NCBI GenBank assembly: GCA_945907245.1
Contig: CAMDTB010000001.1
Span: 62,001-126,000 of the forward strand
Direction of reading: 5' to 3'
Length of the DNA stretch: 64,000 bases
DNA from: Rhizobium sp. Q54
Lineage (GTDB): Bacteria; Pseudomonadota; Alphaproteobacteria; SMXS01
Positions 8,361-16,672 of the stretch are shown piece by piece (position 1 is the first letter of the stretch; the number at the start of each line of letters is the position of its first letter). Under the pieces are notes generated by a model. The model did not search any database, was not told where the DNA came from, and saw only the letters and a list, made by a program, of their open reading frames with translations. Position numbers and translations under genes: made by a program.

Positions 8361-9527
8361 TCAATAGGCGGCTTCGAGTATGGCTTTCACCGACTCCACG
8401 TCGGGCAGCGGGCGCGGATTGGTGCGCACCCACATGCTGGCCACGCTCCGGCTGGCGATGCCGTCGAAATCGTCGCGGCTCACGCCCACGTCCCTAAGCG
8501 TCTGGGGCAGGCCAAGGCTGCCCACGAAGTCGTAGACCAGGTCGGCGGCGTCGGCGTCGGGCTTGCCGAAGGCCGCCGCGACATAGCGCTGCGCCTGCTC
8601 GGTCACCGGCCGGTTGTAGCGCAGGACGTGCGGCAGCAGGATGCACGAGGTATGGCCGTGCGGCACCTCCTTCATGCCGCCCAGCACGCCGCCGATGCCG
8701 TGGGACGCGCCATAGGGCGCGCGGTCGATGCCGTGGCCTGCGATCCAGGTCGCCTGCTGGCAGGCGAGGCGGGCCTCCAGGTCGTTCGGGTCCGCCTTGG
8801 TGCGTGGCAGGTTCAGCCGGAACATCTCGATGGCCTGTCGGCAGCAGCCGGTGATGAACGGGTTGGCCCGGATCGAGCAGATGCCCTCGACGGCATGATC
8901 GAAGCCGCGGATGCCGGTCGACAGCCATAGCCATTCGGGCGTGTGCACGGTCATGGCCGGATCGAGGATGATCGACTGCCCGGCCGAGTTGGTGCCGACG
9001 AAGCCGTCCTTGAACTTCTTCCTCAGGTCGGTGACGCCGGCGATGGTGCTGAACTCCGCGCCCGACAGGGTCGTCGGCACGATGATCTGGCGCACCGTCG
9101 ACGGCCTGGTCTTCGGCGTGACGTAGGTGCCGTCCGGATTGACCCGCGTATGCCACGCGTCCATGCCCTCGACGGTGCGCACGTCCTCGGCGATGCAGAT
9201 CTGCACCGTCTTGACCATGTCGATGGCGGTGCCGCCGCCGATGGTGACAATCAGGTCGGCATTCGCGGCGCGCACCGCGTCGGCGCAATCCAGCACGGTC
9301 TCGCGCGGCGTATGCGCGATGCAGTCGTCATAGAGGCCGACGACGAGATCGCCCAGCGCGGCGCGCAGGTCCGAGATGGCCGATGTCTTCCGGTTCAGCG
9401 ACCTGGCGGTGACGATGAACAGGCGGTGCTTGCCGAGGCGCTCGGCTTCCGCGCGGATCGCTTCGGCCGCCGGGCGGCCGAAGACGATGCGTTCCTGCGG
9501 AATATAGTCGTAAGAGCCCGAAGGCAT
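8361..9527 (-). CDS. Iron-containing (class III) alcohol dehydrogenase / maleylacetate reductase type
   Basis: This 388-residue protein has an N-terminal Rossmann-like NAD(P) domain with VTIGGGTAIDMVK and a helical metal domain. The metal ligands are probably the His residues within FDHAVEG, YGASHGIGG and PHGHTSC, and an upstream aspartate. The PTTLSGAEFSTIAGVT segment is typical of the maleylacetate reductase branch, although alcohol-oxidising members share it. It is preceded by the SDR gene with a seven-base gap and followed by the acyl-CoA ligase, so an oxidation step from alcohol to aldehyde, or a ring-cleavage-product reduction, within the same pathway is likely. The substrate is unknown. 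Confidence 0.83.
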   Translation of the reverse strand: MPSGSYDYIPQERIVFGRPAAEAIRAEAERLGKHRLFIVTARSLNRKTSAISDLRAALGDLVVGLYDDCIAHTPRETVLDCADAVRAANADLIVTIGGGTAIDMVKTVQICIAEDVRTVEGMDAWHTRVNPDGTYVTPKTRPSTVRQIIVPTTLSGAEFSTIAGVTDLRKKFKDGFVGTNSAGQSIILDPAMTVHTPEWLWLSTGIRGFDHAVEGICSIRANPFITGCCRQAIEMFRLNLPRTKADPNDLEARLACQQATWIAGHGIDRAPYGASHGIGGVLGGMKEVPHGHTSCILLPHVLRYNRPVTEQAQRYVAAAFGKPDADAADLVYDFVGSLGLPQTLRDVGVSRDDFDGIASRSVASMWVRTNPRPLPDVESVKAILEAAY

Positions 9528-9534
9528 TTCCGGC

Positions 9535-10314
9535 TCAGGAGCCGCCGGTGACGTAGAGGCACTGGCCGGTCACCCAGCCCGATGCCGGCGAGACCATGTA
9601 GAGCACGGCGGCGCCGATGTCCTCGGGCGTGCCCCAGCGCTCCAGCGGCAGCTTGATGTATTCCTTCAGCTCGGCCTCGCGCTCGGGCGTGTGCATCTTC
9701 ATGGAATCGATGAAGTTCTCGGTCGGGATCGGACCCGGCGCCACCGCGTTGACGCGGATCTTCGGGGCCAGCTCGCGCGAGAACGTGGCGGTCAGGCTGT
9801 TCACCGCCGACTTCGACGCGCCGTACGGGCCGTTCTTCAGGTTCGGACCCATGTCCTTGGCCGCGCGCGACGAGATGTTGACGATGGCGCCGCCGTTCTC
9901 GCCCATGGCCTTGGCCGCGACCACGCAGCCGGCCCACACGGCTTTGATGTTCAGGTCGATCTGCGCCATGAACTGCTCTTCCGAGGTACGGGTCAGCCAG
10001 CGCGGCGTGCCGTCCGGCAGGCCGCCGGCGTTGTTGACCCAGATGTCGAGGCCGCCCAGTTCGTCCTGCGCCCGCTTGGCCAGGTTCTCGAGGAACTCCA
10101 TCTTGGTCACGTCCGTCGGCACCGCGATGGCGCGGCGGCCGCGTTCTTGGACTTCCTTCACCACCCGGTCGAGTTCGTCCTTGCTGCGCGAGGCAACGGC
10201 GATGTCGGCGCCCGCGTCGGCCAGCGCCAGGGCGATACCCCGGCCGATGCCCTTGCCGGCGCCGGTGATGACGGCGACCTTGCCGTCCAGCTTGAATAGA
10301 TCGAGAACGCCCAT
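9535..10314 (-). CDS. Short-chain dehydrogenase/reductase (SDR)
   Basis: This 259-residue classical SDR has the cofactor loop TGAGKGIGRGIA at about 18-29, the NNAG strand motif, the catalytic serine in NISSRA, and the catalytic YGASK (Tyr and Lys). The acidic or basic residues after strand 2 (ASRSKDEL) favour NADP over NAD, but this is not decisive. It is the fifth gene of the operon, seven bases before the iron alcohol dehydrogenase. It would interconvert an alcohol and a ketone on the operon's substrate. SDR sequence does not reveal which one. Confidence 0.87.
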   Translation of the reverse strand: MGVLDLFKLDGKVAVITGAGKGIGRGIALALADAGADIAVASRSKDELDRVVKEVQERGRRAIAVPTDVTKMEFLENLAKRAQDELGGLDIWVNNAGGLPDGTPRWLTRTSEEQFMAQIDLNIKAVWAGCVVAAKAMGENGGAIVNISSRAAKDMGPNLKNGPYGASKSAVNSLTATFSRELAPKIRVNAVAPGPIPTENFIDSMKMHTPEREAELKEYIKLPLERWGTPEDIGAAVLYMVSPASGWVTGQCLYVTGGS

Positions 10315-10365
10315 CCCGTTTGTCCTTTCGTCTTCCCTGTTGATTCTGGCCTGTTGGTATTGGTT

Positions 10366-11397
10366 CTAGGCCGAAGCCGCCGGCAGGCGGATGACCATCT
10401 TTCCCCGGTTCTCGCCATGATAGAGCCGCTGGAACACATCCGGGAAGTCGCCGACGTCGCCGTCGATGACATTTTCACGCATCACCAGCTTGCCCTCCTT
10501 GACCCATTGCGCGAGCTGCTGCTGGGCGGCGGCGAACTTGTCGGCATAATCATAGACCACGAAGCCCTGCATGCGGGCGCGCATGGTGCCCAGCCAGATG
10601 TAGTTGCTGGGGCCTTCCATCTTCTCCTGGGTGTATTGCGAGGTCGAGCCGCACAGCAGCACCACGCCGCGCAGGGCGATCCACCGGAGGGATTCGTTGA
10701 GGATGTCGCCGCCCACATTGTCGAAGATCGAGTTGATCCGGTCGGGCGCGGCCTTCACCAGCTGCTCGTAGAGGTCGCCCTTCTTGTAGTTGATGGCCAC
10801 GTCGAACCCGAGTTCCTCGGTCAGCCACTTGCCCTTCTCGTCGCTGCCGGTGATGCCGATCACCTTCGCGCCCATGATCCGCCCGATCTGCCCGGCGATG
10901 GAGCCGACCGCGCCGGCGGCGCCGTTCACCACCATGGTGTGGCCGGGACCCGGTTTGCATTCCTCGGTCACCGCGAAATAGGCGGTCAGGCCCGACACGC
11001 CCATGCCGCCCAGCCACTGCGGCAGCGGCGCGATCGAGGTATCCACCTTCGACAGTCCCGTGCCGTCCGACACGGCGTAGTTCTGCACGCCGAGCCCGCC
11101 CGTGACGTAGTCGCCGGCCTTGAAGTTCGGGTTGCGGGATTCGACCACCTTGCCGGCCACGCCGCCGCGCACCAGGTCGCCGGGCTGCACCCGGAACAGG
11201 AAGTCCTTGCTGTCGCGCATGATCAGCCTGAGCGCGGCGTCGACGGACAGGTAGTGGGCCTCGACCAGCACCTCGCCGTCCTTCGGCTCGGGCATGGGCG
11301 CCTCGCGCACCTCGAAGTCGCCGGGTCCGGCTTCCCCTTGTGGAAAGCGCGTCATGAAAAGCTGCCGGTTGCGGCCGTCGTTAGCGATTGTGCTCAT
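10366..11397 (-). CDS. Zinc-independent MDR-family NADP-dependent oxidoreductase
   Basis: This is a medium-chain reductase of the leukotriene-B4 12-hydroxydehydrogenase/CurA type, acting on alpha,beta-unsaturated or 15-keto-like carbonyls. The signature VVNGAAGAVGSIAGQIGRIM forms the NADP-binding loop, and IFDNVGGDILNESL is the usual downstream motif. Zinc ligands are absent. The ATG at 11397 lies four bases after the P450 stop. A start at 11424 would overlap the P450 and has less support. It is related to the tandem pair at 19860 and 20886 but lies in the P450 operon, so it is probably dedicated to a catabolic intermediate. Length is about 343 residues. Confidence 0.83.
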   Translation of the reverse strand: MSTIANDGRNRQLFMTRFPQGEAGPGDFEVREAPMPEPKDGEVLVEAHYLSVDAALRLIMRDSKDFLFRVQPGDLVRGGVAGKVVESRNPNFKAGDYVTGGLGVQNYAVSDGTGLSKVDTSIAPLPQWLGGMGVSGLTAYFAVTEECKPGPGHTMVVNGAAGAVGSIAGQIGRIMGAKVIGITGSDEKGKWLTEELGFDVAINYKKGDLYEQLVKAAPDRINSIFDNVGGDILNESLRWIALRGVVLLCGSTSQYTQEKMEGPSNYIWLGTMRARMQGFVVYDYADKFAAAQQQLAQWVKEGKLVMRENVIDGDVGDFPDVFQRLYHGENRGKMVIRLPAASA

Positions 11398-11401
11398 GGG
11401 T

Positions 11402-12640
11402 TCAACGCTTCTCGAAGGTGACATGCAGGTGCTTCAGCGCCCGGACCATAAAGTTGCCCTGGTGCTGGAAGTCGTTCTTGCCTGGCGCGAACTGGAAGTT
11501 CTTCATCCGCTCGAACAGGATTTTGAAGGCGATGTTCATTTCCTGCCGGGTCAGCGGCGCGCCGACGCAATGGTGCTCGGCGGTGCTGAACGCCAGATGC
11601 GCGCCTGCGTTCTTGCGGCAGACGTCAAGCCTGTCCGGCTCGGCGAACACCTTGGGATCGCGGTTGGCCGCGCCGAAGCGCATGTTGATCATGGAGCCGC
11701 GCGGGATGGTCACGCCGCCCAGTTCCGTATCCTTCACGGCCACGCGGAAGATGCCCTGGGTCGGGCTTTCGACGCGCAGCACCTCCTCGACGAAGTTCTT
11801 GATCAGCTTGGGGTCTTCCTGGACCAGCGCGTACTGGTCCGGATTCTGGATCAGCAGCATCATGCCCGACGACATGGCGTTGGTCGTGGTCTCGTTGCCG
11901 CCGACCAGCAGTTGCTCGGCCATGGACAGGATCTCGCGCGTCGTCAGGTGCCGCTCGCCGTTGAACAGGCCGTGCACCAGGTCACTGAGGATCCGGTCGT
12001 CGCGGTTCTGGCGCTTCTCCTCGAACTTTTCCACCAGGTAGCGCTGCAAGTCGACGATGTTGCGGGCGCACTCCACCTCGCGCTCGGCATTCATGGTATG
12101 GGCGTGCGGCAGCACCCATTCCTCCGACCAGAACTTCAGCCTGGGCAAATCCTCGGGCGGCAGGCCGAGCCGGTCGGCGATGACATGCATGGGCAGCGGG
12201 TAGGCGAAGTCGCGGATGAAGTCGCATTCGCCCTTGTCGATGAACTGGTCGATGAGGTCGTTGACGAGCCCGGAGATGAACGGCTCCATGGCGTCGATAC
12301 GGCTCTTGGTGAACGAGACGTCGACCAGGCTGCGATACATGTCGTGCAGCGGCGGATCGCGCGACAGGATGGCATCGCGGGGCCAGCCTTCCTTCTCGAA
12401 GATTTCCGGGATTTCCGGATTGCTCCAGAGCGTCTCCTGCGACCAGTCGGTGAGCTGGTCGGAGAAGGTCTCCCAGTCCTTCGCCACCTTGCGGCAGAGG
12501 TCGTAGGTGGTGACCACGTACCAGCCGGTCTCTGGCATCCGGTAGACCGGCGCTTCCTCGCGCAGGCGCTGATAGTCGTGATAGGGGCACTCGACGCTGG
12601 CCGGATCGAGCAGCCGGATATCGATGTTTTCCTTGTTCAT
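11402..12640 (-). CDS. Cytochrome P450 with an atypical heme-binding loop
   Basis: This 412-residue soluble bacterial P450 would insert oxygen into the operon's organic substrate. The I-helix motif LLVGGNETTTNAM (oxygen activation) and the K-helix EEVLRVESP (ExxR) are intact. The heme loop reads AFSTAEHHCVG. The cysteine ligand and preceding histidines are present, but both glycines of the usual FGxGxHxC pattern are replaced (by Ser and Ala). An AGGAAG site precedes the ATG. The gene lies between the ABM pair and the MDR reductase with short gaps. Ferredoxin and ferredoxin reductase partners are not encoded in the window. The related P450 at 39177 has a normal loop. Confidence 0.88.
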   Translation of the reverse strand: MNKENIDIRLLDPASVECPYHDYQRLREEAPVYRMPETGWYVVTTYDLCRKVAKDWETFSDQLTDWSQETLWSNPEIPEIFEKEGWPRDAILSRDPPLHDMYRSLVDVSFTKSRIDAMEPFISGLVNDLIDQFIDKGECDFIRDFAYPLPMHVIADRLGLPPEDLPRLKFWSEEWVLPHAHTMNAEREVECARNIVDLQRYLVEKFEEKRQNRDDRILSDLVHGLFNGERHLTTREILSMAEQLLVGGNETTTNAMSSGMMLLIQNPDQYALVQEDPKLIKNFVEEVLRVESPTQGIFRVAVKDTELGGVTIPRGSMINMRFGAANRDPKVFAEPDRLDVCRKNAGAHLAFSTAEHHCVGAPLTRQEMNIAFKILFERMKNFQFAPGKNDFQHQGNFMVRALKHLHVTFEKR

Positions 12641-12660
12641 GGTCTTCCTCGTTGTCCGTC

Positions 12661-13068
12661 TCAGCCGCGCCCGCGCAGCTTCAGCCACCAGTCCTGCATG
12701 ACCACGCCATGGTCCTGCGAATAGCGTTTGGCCAGTTCGCTGGCGTTGGGCGGCAACGGCTGGGGATTGGTCGCCGGCAACGCGTTCGCCCCGTCGACGG
12801 GATCGATCCACTCCAGCCGGTTGCTCTCCAGCAGCGAGCCGAAGTCCGGCGCCTCGTGGTGGTCGCTGGTCTGGTGGACCATGAAGGAGTTGAAGTCCTT
12901 GAACGACAGCAGGCAGTAATAGTGGCCGGGCTTTTCCGAGCGGAAATACTCGTAGCGCAGGACGTCCTTCTCGAGCGTGTGGGTCTGCTTCCACAACTCG
13001 CGGGCGACCTTCTCGAACTCGGCTTCCTTGCCGTCGAAAATCTTGATGTGGGCGAAGAACGTCGCCAT
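12661..13068 (-). CDS. ABM-like dimeric alpha/beta-barrel protein (monooxygenase-like)
   Basis: This 135-residue protein has the antibiotic-biosynthesis-monooxygenase type ferredoxin-like fold: MATFFAHIKIFDGKEAEFEK opens strand 1 and helix 1, and CLLSFKDFNSFMVHQTSDHH is the central strand-helix segment. GGGGAGA marks the start at 13068. It is a paralogue of the next gene upstream (13088-13495), and the two form a pair immediately before the P450. ABM proteins can be cofactor-free monooxygenases, or act as small-molecule binding or degrading proteins. Some only stabilise pathway intermediates. Which applies here is unknown. Confidence 0.75.
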   Translation of the reverse strand: MATFFAHIKIFDGKEAEFEKVARELWKQTHTLEKDVLRYEYFRSEKPGHYYCLLSFKDFNSFMVHQTSDHHEAPDFGSLLESNRLEWIDPVDGANALPATNPQPLPPNASELAKRYSQDHGVVMQDWWLKLRGRG

Positions 13069-13087
13069 GGCCAGTCTCCCCTGATTG

Positions 13088-13495
13088 CTAGTTGCGCAGC
13101 CCGTTCCACCAGTCGGCCATGCGGATGGCATAGGCCTTGGAATATTTCTGGACCAGCTCGCTGGCGCCGGGCGGCGCGTCCTGCGGCGCGTTGGGCGTCA
13201 GGTCGTTGGCGCCCGCGACGGCGTCGACCCACTCGATCCTGATGTCCTGCACCACGTCGCCGAACTCGGCGCCGAACTCTTCGTGGGCGTCGCTGGACTG
13301 ATGCACCAGGAAGGCCTGGAAGTCCTTGAACGACAGCAGTCCGTAATACGACCCTTCCGTCTCGCCGCGGAAGAACTCGTAGCGGATGGTGCCCGGCTCG
13401 GTGGCGTGGGTGGTGCGCCAGAGCGAGCCCTGCAGCTCCTCGAACCGGGCTTCCTTGCCCGGCTTGATCTGGATATGGGCGAGAATCGTCGCCAT
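13088..13495 (-). CDS. ABM-like dimeric alpha/beta-barrel protein, paralogue; first gene of the operon
   Basis: This 135-residue paralogue of the following gene has the same length, the same ATxxAHI opening and the same LLSFKDFQAFLVHQSSDAHE core. GGGGA precedes the ATG at 13495, whereas an upstream in-frame ATG at 13570 is unsupported. It is the promoter-proximal gene of the seven-gene operon that runs to 6735, and it starts about 350 bases from the divergent TonB receptor. Both copies keep histidines in the central segment, so a dimer of unlike subunits or two successive steps are possible. The function is unproven. Confidence 0.75.
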   Translation of the reverse strand: MATILAHIQIKPGKEARFEELQGSLWRTTHATEPGTIRYEFFRGETEGSYYGLLSFKDFQAFLVHQSSDAHEEFGAEFGDVVQDIRIEWVDAVAGANDLTPNAPQDAPPGASELVQKYSKAYAIRMADWWNGLRN

Positions 13496-13849
13496 CAGTT
13501 TGTTCCCCGTTTGTTGAAGCCCGCGTAGAGGGCTCAGCGGGGAACCCATGGAACCACCAGCAACCTTCATACGTGATTGTTATGTTGAAGTTTGGAGCCT
13601 AGGGCCATCGAGAGTCAAGGAATAAGGGCGCGCTCGATTGCATGCAGGTCCACATCGATCGACCTTGGGGCGCGGCCGAGGGGTGTAACATAAATGTCGC
13701 ACCTTGCAGGAAGTTTCGCGAACGACAGTCACGGTTGATCTTTAATAGTGACGTTTTACCGTCGTATTTATATCGTCCCATACCGAGGGGTTACCGGAGA
13801 GCCTAATCCGGAGACCTGGTCTCGTTATTAATCTGGGGAGTTCCACTGG
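13496..13849. promoter_or_regulatory. Divergent regulatory region between catabolic operon and TonB receptor
   Basis: These 354 bases hold no convincing gene. They separate the ABM/P450 operon (minus) from the TonB receptor (plus) and must contain both promoters. The segment 13731-13790 is distinctly richer in A and T. An inverted pair GTCAC (13728-13732) and GTGAC (13748-13752) lies 15 bases apart at its edge, as a regulator half-site pair would. I could not place confident -35 and -10 boxes. No regulator gene adjoins the locus. Confidence 0.4.
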
Positions 13850-16531
13850 ATGAAGTCATCTCTTAGACACACACTCAGCGTGCGCGCGCTGGCAACGGCG
13901 GTGGGGCTGACGCTTCTCGCCGCGCCCGCGGCTTTCGCCCAGGACGCCGCGCCTGCGGCTGCACCCGCCGCTACCGCCTCCGGCCTTGAAACCGTGACCG
14001 TGTCCGGTACCAAGCGCGAGGAAGCCTCGCAGGACATTCCGATCGCCATTACCGCGATTTCGGAGAATGCCTTGGCGCAGACCTTCCGCAACGACATTCT
14101 CGCGGTTTCCGACATGGCGGCGGGCGTGGCGCTCGGCCAGATGGCCGGTTTCCGCGCCGTCTCCGGCGGTATCCGCGGTACCGGCCAGAACGGCATTCTG
14201 GTGACGCAGGACAGTTCCGTCGCCGTGCTGGTCGACGAATTCGGCCTGAACAACGTGCAGGCTCAGTTCGTCGAACTGTTCGACGTCGAGCGGGTCGAGG
14301 TGTATCGCGGTCCGCAGGGTACCCTGTTCGGCAAGAACGCCACCGGCGGCGCGATCTCGATCGTCACCAAGCGCCCGGAGATGAACGTGTTCAGCGGCGA
14401 CGCCGAGTTGCAGTTCGGCATGTTCGACAGCAACAACGGCAAGATCGGCAAGGGCAAGCTCGCCATCAACATCCCGGTGGTCGAGGACAAGCTGGCCATT
14501 CGCCTGACCGGCATCATCGACTACGACGACGGCTATTACAGCAATACCAAGAATGCCAGCGGCTGGCCCAACTTCGTGCCGCTCTACGGGGCGTTCGGCC
14601 TGCCGGCGGTGAATCCGCCGCTGCCGCCCGAGCTGTTCCTGCTGCCGGGCACCAACGGCCGAGCCGCCGGCGGCCGCGCCAACGGCACGGACGTGTTCGC
14701 CGGCAAGATGAAGGTGCTGTTCACGCCGACAGACAACTACGAAGCCTACTTCATCATGGAGCTGCTGCGGGATCATTCCGAGTCCGTGGTCAGCGAGAAC
14801 GACTCGCCGATCATCGGCCAGATCGATCCGGATGGCGGTCCGCAGAACATGCTGATGCCGCTGCTCGGCTTCAACGGCATCTCGCAGTCGCCGCCCGGCA
14901 AGTGGGTGTCGGCGATCGACAACCAGTGCATCGGCAACAATCCGCGCGGCCTCTGCGTCCCCTCCGGTCACCGCGTCGAGGTGATGGGCTACAATTTGCA
15001 GCAGAGCCTCGACCTCGATGTGGTCGAGTTCAAGCTGATCACCGCCTATCGCCAGCAGAAGGAAATCCTGCCCAGCACCTATCCGGGTGAGTCCTTCGCC
15101 AGCCTGTTCTCTGCCAGCCGCAACCTGGAGCGCGAGCAGATTCAGATCGAACTGCGCGCCGCCACCAACTTCGACGGCCCGGTGAACTTCATCGCCGGCG
15201 GTACCTACCAGGAAGACAATGTCGACATGCGCTCGTTCGCCATTGTCGGCCTGTCCGGCCTGCTGCCCGTCACCGACACGGCGCTCGGCAACCCGGCGAA
15301 CGGCAATCCGTTCCTGGATGACCGCGGTTATGTCAACCTGAACCTGGACTACCTGACCGACCCGACGGTCGGCGGCGCCAGCCAGGACCGGACAACCTAC
15401 GCCTTCTACTTCGACGGCAACTGGGACCTCACCGAACGCCTGCGCCTGACCGCCGGCGTCCGCTGGACCCTGGACCAGAAGGACTTTTTCCGCCGCGCCA
15501 ACAATGGCGGTCTCTGCAACCAGTACACCAAGCAACGCGACCAGCGGACCATCAACGGCGTGTGCCGTGACGCCCGTTCCAACGCCATCTCGCGCGCCGG
15601 AATGACGGGCATCGATATCGACCCGCGCGTCTTCCCGCTGCCCGACGAGCAGTTCAGCCTGGTTATCAACACCAACGACAAGTGGGACCGCATCACCTGG
15701 CGCACCGTGCTCGACTACAAGGTCACCGACGAGGCCCTGCTCTATGCCAGCTATGCGACCGGCTTCATCTCGGGCGGCTTCACCGAAACCTGCTCCAGCG
15801 TGAAGACCTGTGTTCCGTTCCAGCCTGAAAAGAACTGGAACGCCGAACTCGGCCTGAAGGCGCGCTGGTTCGACAACACCCTGCAGACCAACGTGGCCGT
15901 GTTCTACACCCAGTACAGCGACCTGATCCGCTCGCAGGTGGTGCCGTTCACCGATTTCGCTGGTAACACCACGCAGGAAACCATCAACGTGAATGCCGGC
16001 AAGTCGCGCAACATCGGCGTCGAGCTGGAAGTCAACTGGATGCCGACGGAAGCGCTTCGCATCGACTTCTCGATGGCCTACATGGACCACGCGTACAAGC
16101 AGTTCCTGCTCGACCGTAACGGCGATGGGAAGTTCACCGGCTACACCCTGGCCAATGGATGGTTCATCAACGAGAACCTCAAGGACTACAACGTCCCGTA
16201 CTCTCCCAAGTGGAAGCTCGGTGCCTCGATCAGCTATGACGTCGCCCTGGGCAATTCAGGCATGCTGACCCTGAACACCACCGGCAGCTATCAGTCGGAG
16301 ACGGAGACGTCGGTGTTCAACTCGCTCAACACCCAGATGGAGGAGCGGTTCCTGTGGGACATCTCCGCGACCTGGCGTGACAGCGAGGAGCGCTACCGCG
16401 TGACCACGTTCGTCAAGAACATCCTCAACGAAAACCACCGTATCGGCGCCAACTCGGTGGCCGGTCTGTGGAACATGACGATCTATGGCCGCCCGCGGTC
16501 CTATGGCGTGGAACTCGGCTTCCACTTCTAG
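13850..16531 (+). CDS. TonB-dependent outer-membrane receptor
   Basis: This gated outer-membrane channel takes up a scarce or bulky ligand using TonB energy. The 893 residues show a signal peptide (about 1-30, ending AAFAQ), a TonB box-like ETVTVSG at about 46-52, the plug domain with IPIAITAISENAL and RVEVYRGPQGTLFGKNATGG, then a 22-strand-type barrel ending in the expected aromatic terminus LGFHF. It is divergent from the P450 operon and followed, after a hairpin terminator, by an MFS carrier. Receptors of this group in alphaproteobacteria often import hydrophobic or aromatic nutrients rather than siderophores, so the likely ligand is the substrate of the neighbouring operon (inference). 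Confidence 0.9.
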   Translation: MKSSLRHTLSVRALATAVGLTLLAAPAAFAQDAAPAAAPAATASGLETVTVSGTKREEASQDIPIAITAISENALAQTFRNDILAVSDMAAGVALGQMAGFRAVSGGIRGTGQNGILVTQDSSVAVLVDEFGLNNVQAQFVELFDVERVEVYRGPQGTLFGKNATGGAISIVTKRPEMNVFSGDAELQFGMFDSNNGKIGKGKLAINIPVVEDKLAIRLTGIIDYDDGYYSNTKNASGWPNFVPLYGAFGLPAVNPPLPPELFLLPGTNGRAAGGRANGTDVFAGKMKVLFTPTDNYEAYFIMELLRDHSESVVSENDSPIIGQIDPDGGPQNMLMPLLGFNGISQSPPGKWVSAIDNQCIGNNPRGLCVPSGHRVEVMGYNLQQSLDLDVVEFKLITAYRQQKEILPSTYPGESFASLFSASRNLEREQIQIELRAATNFDGPVNFIAGGTYQEDNVDMRSFAIVGLSGLLPVTDTALGNPANGNPFLDDRGYVNLNLDYLTDPTVGGASQDRTTYAFYFDGNWDLTERLRLTAGVRWTLDQKDFFRRANNGGLCNQYTKQRDQRTINGVCRDARSNAISRAGMTGIDIDPRVFPLPDEQFSLVINTNDKWDRITWRTVLDYKVTDEALLYASYATGFISGGFTETCSSVKTCVPFQPEKNWNAELGLKARWFDNTLQTNVAVFYTQYSDLIRSQVVPFTDFAGNTTQETINVNAGKSRNIGVELEVNWMPTEALRIDFSMAYMDHAYKQFLLDRNGDGKFTGYTLANGWFINENLKDYNVPYSPKWKLGASISYDVALGNSGMLTLNTTGSYQSETETSVFNSLNTQMEERFLWDISATWRDSEERYRVTTFVKNILNENHRIGANSVAGLWNMTIYGRPRSYGVELGFHF

Positions 16532-16555
16532 GCCTAAATCTCGGTCAGGCTTTTT

Positions 16556-16588
16556 GAACGGGCGCTTCGGCGCCCGTTCTTCTTTTCG
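16556..16588 (+). terminator. Rho-independent terminator after the TonB receptor
   Basis: A perfect 10-base stem GAACGGGCGC / GCGCCCGTTC is closed by a TTCG tetraloop and followed by TTCTTTTC. It sits 24 bases past the receptor stop. It separates the receptor from the MFS gene, which therefore probably needs read-through or its own promoter. Confidence 0.88.
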
Positions 16589-16672
16589 GCGGCCCCGCAT
16601 CTTTTCAGCCGACCTGAACTCGCGTAAACAAGTCGTCGCCTGCATGCCGCAGGTCCAGCGGTGCGGGGAGAG

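Noticed and set aside
13856-16090. 744-codon frame antisense to the TonB receptor
   Set aside because: Shadow of a high-GC gene. The sense strand has complete domains and a terminator, the antisense has none.
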